From contig BGKB01000239.1 of NCBI GenBank assembly GCA_003116975.1, positions 1 through 64,000 of the forward strand: 64,000 bases of DNA. Reading direction: 5' to 3'. Under the pieces are notes generated by a model. That model was not told the DNA's origin, made no database searches, and saw only the letters and a list, made by a program, of their open reading frames with translations. Numbering within the stretch: position 1 is the stretch's first letter; each line of letters starts with the position of its first letter. Shown here piece by piece: positions 59,064 through 64,000 of this stretch. The DNA comes from Aurantiochytrium sp. KH105 (Eukaryota; Sar; Bigyra; Thraustochytrida; Thraustochytriidae). A program made the position numbers and the translations under genes.

Positions 59064-60482
59064 ATGGTCGTCAAGATGACCTCAAAGAGCTCCGACACCG
59101 ACACGCGCCGCGGAGGACTCATGCTGGCGAGCCTCGGGCTCGTAGCGCTGGGCGCGGCCATGCTGGCTGGCGCGCACCTGTACAAAGCCCGCACGTTGCG
59201 CATGCAATCACTGTCGTCGAAGAACGGCCAAGACGCGGTCGTCGAAGATGAGCTGACCGAGGAAGAAAAGACCGACAGCGCCACCTCACCTCAAGAGCTT
59301 GAGAGCAAAGCCAAGGACGATTCACTTGATAAAAGGAACCAAGAAGAAGGAGGAGAAGAAGAAGAAGAAGAAGAGTCCAAAGACGAAGTCCCCGACATTG
59401 AAGACCTTGTCGGCAAGTCCCTCATCCCGGCCACGCTCGCAGAAATGAAAAAGTCGGGGGTCAAACCCTATACTTCACAGGAAAAGGAAGACAAAATTCA
59501 AGCGCTCGAGGCAATGCCGTCCGTCCCAAAGTTTGCGGCGCACCTGCGGCAGAACAATGTCAAACTGCACCGCACCAAGACCGAGGTCATGCAGCTCAAT
59601 ATTGGCTTCTACTGCAACCAGGCATGCTCCCACTGCCACGTTGACAGCTCCCCGCTGCGCAAGCAAATGATGAACCGCCAGGTTGCCGATAAGTGCATCG
59701 ACATCATCCGCAAGTCGCCCAGTGTCAATGTGGTCGACCTGACCGGAGGCGCGCCAGAGCTCAACCGCGAATTTAGGCATCTCGTGGAAGTATGCTCGCA
59801 ACTCGGCAAAGAGGTCATCGACCGCTGCAACCTTACCGTCCTTCTTGAACCCCACATGGCCGATCTCCCAGCATTTCTCGCCAAGCACAAGGTCCGCGTC
59901 ATTGCCAGCTTGCCGTGCTACTTGGAGCAAAACGTAGACAAGCAGCGTGGTGATCGCATCTTCCAGCGTAGCATCAAGGGCCTCAAGATGCTCAACGAAG
60001 TGGGCTACGGCAAGCCTGGAACAGGTCTCTTTATTGATCTCGTTTACAATCCAACGGGCGTCCACCTCCCGCCTTCCAAGGACAAGCTCATTGGCGACTA
60101 CAAGCGTGTGCTCTCCAGTGAGTTTGGCATCGTCTTTAACGACCTGCATTGCATCACGAACATGCCCATCAACCGGTACTACGATCATTTGCGCGAGCAG
60201 GGCCGTCTCGAAGAGTACATGGCCATTCTTGTCAACGCCTTTAACCCAGTCGCCGCAGAGGCCGTCATGTGTCGCAAATACCTCTCCATTGACCCTTTCG
60301 GACAGGTCTTTGACTGTGACTTTAACCAGCAGCTTGGTCTTCACCTCCGTGTCGGCGACAAGGACCAGCTCACAGTCTTTGACATCGATTCCACGGATGA
60401 GCTCCGTGACGTCCCTATCGTGACCCGCAAACATTGCTACGCCTGCACAGCCGGCGCAGGAAGCTCTTGCCGTCAAGAATAA
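59064..60482 (+). CDS. ArsS-like radical SAM enzyme, membrane-anchored
   Basis: The 472-residue protein has a radical SAM cluster CNQACSHC (Cys184, Cys188, Cys191) followed by HVDSSPLRKQMM. Its C-terminal signature is MCRKYLSIDPFGQVFDCDFN and CYACTAGAGSSC. This combination is the radical SAM/Cys-rich family that includes ArsS, which attaches the SAM-derived deoxyadenosyl group to arsenic in arsenosugar synthesis. VDLTGGAPELN matches the GGE-like SAM site. The extra C-terminal cysteines probably bind a second cluster. Residues about 19-38 form a membrane helix (LMLASLGLVALGAAMLAGA), followed by an acidic linker with a Glu run, which is unusual because bacterial members are soluble. The first ATG (MVVKMTSK) was used; MTSKSS four codons later is equivalent. 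Confidence 0.72.
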   Translation: MVVKMTSKSSDTDTRRGGLMLASLGLVALGAAMLAGAHLYKARTLRMQSLSSKNGQDAVVEDELTEEEKTDSATSPQELESKAKDDSLDKRNQEEGGEEEEEEESKDEVPDIEDLVGKSLIPATLAEMKKSGVKPYTSQEKEDKIQALEAMPSVPKFAAHLRQNNVKLHRTKTEVMQLNIGFYCNQACSHCHVDSSPLRKQMMNRQVADKCIDIIRKSPSVNVVDLTGGAPELNREFRHLVEVCSQLGKEVIDRCNLTVLLEPHMADLPAFLAKHKVRVIASLPCYLEQNVDKQRGDRIFQRSIKGLKMLNEVGYGKPGTGLFIDLVYNPTGVHLPPSKDKLIGDYKRVLSSEFGIVFNDLHCITNMPINRYYDHLREQGRLEEYMAILVNAFNPVAAEAVMCRKYLSIDPFGQVFDCDFNQQLGLHLRVGDKDQLTVFDIDSTDELRDVPIVTRKHCYACTAGAGSSCRQE

Positions 60483-62188
60483 ATTCAGCGTCCCGCGCTC
60501 TTGCCCTAGGCACAATAACAATCGCAGTCCAGTCCAGTTTCAACTTGCAAAGCTTCCTGTTTGTTCGCGACCCTCTCAGAGCCTTCATTCGGCTCGACCT
60601 TGACCGCTCAGCTTTCTTTTGCCAACGACGAATTGTAATAAGAATAGGCCTTGGAGCTCAATCATGAAAGTATTCTGTTTGGCCAATATTTGCTCAAGCT
60701 CTTCAATGAGAAGGCGATTCCCACTTTCGTAAGAGACAAAACTCTGCATGTCTTGCGTTCCACGCGACCTTTCTGCGTGCCCATCTTCTCTTCCAAAAGC
60801 AAATTCCGAGCGCAGCGAATTGACGCACGGCGTTCCGCTCGGGAAGGCAACGCTGGGAAAATCTAGAGCCGTACGACCTTGAATTGCGCCAGGGCTCTTG
60901 ACGCTGCCTGCCTGGCGATTGGATGAGGTTGCCGACCTTGGAGATGTTGTAGCACCGTTTACAGTATGAGAAAGTTCAAAGTCATTGTCGCAGTGGAAAG
61001 GTTCAAGAGCAAACCACTGCATTACATCGAACGCACCAAGGAGACGTGATCCGCGGACTCCTCCTTGTGTGCTCCACGCCTTCCTTGCAGCGTGCGCAAC
61101 ATGTGAATCAGGATACGAGGCGTTCGGTCCTGGCTCTTTGATATCCGAGAGGTTTCAGAGAGGCATTTGCGCGACTGACCTAGCTGAGATACACGCATGA
61201 TGAAAGCAGAATCAGATCCGAACGCCCAACTTGTTTCTTCCACCCCCAAAGCGAAAAGGCAGCCCGCTGTCGTCTCCTCGCCTGAACCTTTTCTCGCGAC
61301 TTTAGCGATCTGCTTTCGTCATCGTTGCGTTGGCGACGGAGAAGAACACCAGAGCCATCAGGTGCGTCCGCCAGAAAATGCATTTCGCGGCGCGCGAGGA
61401 ATCCATGCTATTGGGTGTGAGACGGGGGACACTGAAGCTTCACGGCACATGGCAAGAGTCAACCCGGCCCATGATATGTGGCCGACCCTCCTCTTTCTTC
61501 CTCTGGTCTGCCTTCGTCGAATCCGAGCTCTGCCACGGTCGTTCGACTTTCGTCATCGAGCGAAGCCAAGGTGAAAATTTCCTCCATCCACTTGACGTCC
61601 GCGAAAGCGGCAGATATCGCATCTCTATGGCGCATTGTCGATCGCCACCGCGCTGTCGATGCTACGCCCGGTGCGCCCGCAAGCTTGATCCTGAAAGCAA
61701 TTGCGAGCGCAAGCGAAGGATGGTGGTCAGGTCGCGCTCACGAGCATGACTTCTTACGTATATGTAACAAGCGATACCGCGTCGGGAAAATAGAGTTACT
61801 TTGCGAAGGAGAACCGGGCGAGACTGGGGAGCACTCTGAACAAATTTCCTGAGATTTAGATTGACAGAAGTCTGTTTGTCAAACACGCATTCTTCTAAAC
61901 TTTTTCGAGCTTTGAATACGGTTTTCCGTAAGTCTCCAGGTGAACCATCTCCCGAAAAAAGGAATACGCAGAGCTCACGATCACAGGCTGCAGCACCTCT
62001 CGAAAAGGCCCAATATGACCCTTTCTGCCCCCAAGGGTCATCCCTGAGTCAATTCAAATATTTACGTCTGGTTGACAGAACACACTGACCAGGTTGGTAT
62101 ACGGGCCAGGCTTGCAGCTGGGCAGTCCCCGAAAATGATTAGATGCACAAGCAGTCTGCAGAACTGATGTGACGCGCAAAGGACGACG
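60483..62188. other. 1.7-kb intergenic region
   Basis: No gene can be supported. Minus-strand 60585-61022 is an ATG-started 145-codon ORF (MQWFALEPFHCDND...) of balanced composition that I do not recognise; it could be a small gene or a decayed fragment. Other ORFs are shorter. Composition is less GC-rich than the genes. Confidence 0.35.
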
Positions 62189-63857
62189 ATGGACTACGTT
62201 CGGTCCATCGCGCGGCCATGGAGCCGCCGCATGCGTGCCGGGGTGTTGCTGCTAGTGCTGGGAGTGGCGGCGCTGCTTCGTTCGGAAGTCGCGTTGAGCG
62301 CAATCGGAGACTTGGATATTTTCTCCACGAGTAAAACTTTCTCACTTGCGCCCATCGCAAGACAAGAGCCCTTCATGCCTTTCCAGTTGGTGACCCTTCC
62401 TGCGCTTTGGGTGACGGTTCTCGACAAGCACGCAAAGACCGAACTTGGCGCAGCAGAATTCAAGCGTCACATGATCTCAAAACATATTCAAGGAAAAATT
62501 GCTTGGGAGCGAATGGCCGTCTTTGCAACTTCAGACGCCCCCTCCTCGCTCAAAGAATGGGCCACGTCTCTGGGAGTCTCGGTGCAAGACATCAGAGGCC
62601 TCTCTTGCAACAACAAATCAGAAAGCCGTGAGCGCCTGTCGAGGATACAAGCCTAGTGCGGAAGCGGTCACGAACGCGTCGTCTACATGGACACGAACAC
62701 GATTGTCTTGGGTGACGTACGCGAGCTTCCCGCACTTTGCAGGAGCAACGGCGATTTTGACTTTTGCGGCACATCAGGGTCTTCGAGCCTTCCCAAATTT
62801 ACAATTGACACAGGCGTTTTTGTGGCCAAGCCTTCGGATGACCAGTGCAACGCTCTCACTGCAAAGGTCAACGCTGCTGTTGGCAACGACCATGAAATGT
62901 GTGATGTCCGTATTCTTAACGAGCACATCGACTTGGCGCACAGATCCATTGTGGACTTTCGCTACAATGTCATCGACACGGAGAGAAGACCCACGCACCA
63001 GGTGAAGAACGCATTCGTCATCCAGTACAACTCCTTGAAACCATCGAGATCGCTGCGTACCATGCTCACTGATCTGGATCGAATGGTCGGGAACATCGAA
63101 GAGCAGCTCGCGGGACATTTGCCCAAGCGCGTGCTGTACGCCACACTGCTGACTCCAAAGCCGGAAACGGAGCAAACCCACTCGGTGAATACTGACTGGC
63201 TCATTCAGCATCATGTGAGCCTGTTTGTAAACGGCAAAATCCCATGGGAACAGCAAGCCTTGATTTACACCGATGGCGCACTTCCTGAGTTCCGCAAGTG
63301 GCTGGAAGATCGAGGAGACAATCGAGGTCGATCCCCTCCTTTGCCATCATCCTAACAAGCAGCGGTGGAAGTACCAATTCACAAAATTCCAGCTATGGAG
63401 TCTCTCAGAGTATGATACCATTGTTTACACTGATCTGGACACGGTCTTTTTGAAAGACGCTCGAAATATGTGGGCTTCTTGCCCTGGGGGTATATTTTTA
63501 TGTGGAGTCTCAGATTCATCACATTTGCCCCAAAGGCATGATCTCAATGGAGGTGTCTTCATTGTCCGTCCCAATCACGACTTTCATCAAGCGCTCTTGC
63601 AAGCTCACGAAGCTCTTAGAGATACCGGAGAATGCGAACAGGATTTTGTTAATAAGGTGCTCACGTCCGAAAAATTTGGAGAGATCGATCCGAAATATAA
63701 TGCCTTTAGTCACGATATGGCTCGTAAGAGCAAGTTCAAGGATGCAATCGTGGTTCACATCGACAAACGCGAACCGCATCTAACACCGGAAGATCGCAAA
63801 TTCATCGACCAAATCTTTGTTGATATCATGAAGGTCGCGGCGGACATGGGCCTGTAG
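62189..63857 (+). pseudogene. GT8-family glycosyltransferase with two tandem domains, frame interrupted
   Basis: An N-terminal signal anchor (RMRAGVLLLVLGVAALL) suggests a type II Golgi enzyme. Two GT8/glycogenin-like domains follow, about 62390-63060 and 63110-63850, sharing an order of motifs: GKIAWERMAVFAT / GKIPWEQQALIYT, VVYMDTNTIVLGD / IVYTDLDTVFLKD, IDTGVFVAKPS / LNGGVFIVRPN. Domain 2 keeps the metal-binding DxD (Asp-Leu-Asp); domain 1 has Asp-Thr-Asn. The frame is broken twice: an in-frame TAG at 62654-62656, at the place where domain 2 has a Trp (TGG), and a one-base shift near 63320, after which the next frame continues the domain. Either this is a young pseudogene or one or both breaks are sequence errors. 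The family moves sugars from nucleotide-sugars; donor and acceptor are unknown. Confidence 0.75.
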
Positions 63858-64000
63858 CGTCAGAAACTGCTGAAGCTGTGCTAAAGACGATGGCATTTTG
63901 GACGCATACTTGCTCCACCGCTAATATCGATGGAGGCTCAGCAGATTGTTAGCCTTGCCAACGGGTAGTCAACACGGCTCGCTCCGTAGTTGGTTGATGT
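63858..64000. other. Right-edge flank
   Basis: This is 3' flank of the GT8 gene with no visible gene. Confidence 0.4.

Noticed and set aside
62628-62656. Possible 29-base intron (GTGAGC...AG) removing the TAG in the GT8 gene
   Set aside because: Too short for a usual spliceosomal intron, and its length would throw the following domain out of frame.

Overview
The window looks like nuclear DNA from a GC-rich, intron-poor unicellular eukaryote. The best fit is a stramenopile of the thraustochytrid/labyrinthulomycete kind, and this is inference. The supporting signs are 25 long uninterrupted reading frames with clear eukaryotic families (myosin, ESCRT-III, EMC, MLH3, OXR1, CEP76, SKA1), close packing on alternating strands, long CpG-rich upstream regions full of simple repeats, and a kinetoplastid-like ApbE/fumarate reductase/NADH reductase fusion. 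I saw no rRNA, tRNA, CRISPR array, LTR element or intact transposon by eye. CDS starts were set to the first sensible ATG; several frames stay open further upstream, but only from non-ATG codons.

Layout, left to right. 0-13 kb: a virus-type RuvC-fold resolvase, an SLC19-like vitamin transporter, the fumarate reductase fusion, a sulfotransferase, an S49 peptidase and an FMN-binding PNPOx-like protein. 12.7-16.2 kb: a gene-free, repeat-rich stretch that holds an AT-richer island ending at an ambiguous base. 16-28 kb: an OXR1/NCOA7-type LysM-TLDc protein, a membrane-anchored C69 dipeptidase, an RMND1/Sif2-family protein, an unknown single-pass membrane protein and the B12 GTPase MMAA. 28-36 kb: a CTTT microsatellite, a MyTH4-FERM myosin with an unusual helical-repeat neck, and a myristoylated BORCS5-like protein. 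36-52 kb: CEP76-like, SKA1-like, CHMP6, iduronate-2-sulfatase-like, ankyrin-SAM, BSDC1-like, MLH3, CFAP36/BART-like and a BAR-like coiled-coil protein. 52-64 kb: a gene-free stretch, EMC2, a small basic His-rich protein, a membrane-anchored ArsS-like radical SAM enzyme, and a GT8 glycosyltransferase gene with two domains whose frame is interrupted twice.

There is no operon-like logic. Several genes share broad themes: centriole/cilium and microtubules (CEP76, CFAP36-like, SKA1, MyTH4-FERM myosin), endolysosome and membranes (CHMP6, BORCS5-like, C69 peptidase, sulfatase, OXR1, BAR-like), mitochondrial or redox metabolism (fumarate reductase, MMAA, RMND1 family, PNPOx-like), and sulfated or glycosylated surface material (sulfotransferase, sulfatase, GT8). 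The most unusual items are the fumarate reductase fusion with a probable covalent FMN site at Ser9, the virus-type resolvase, the anchored ArsS-like enzyme with a repeated upstream motif, the myosin neck repeats, and the broken double GT8 gene.
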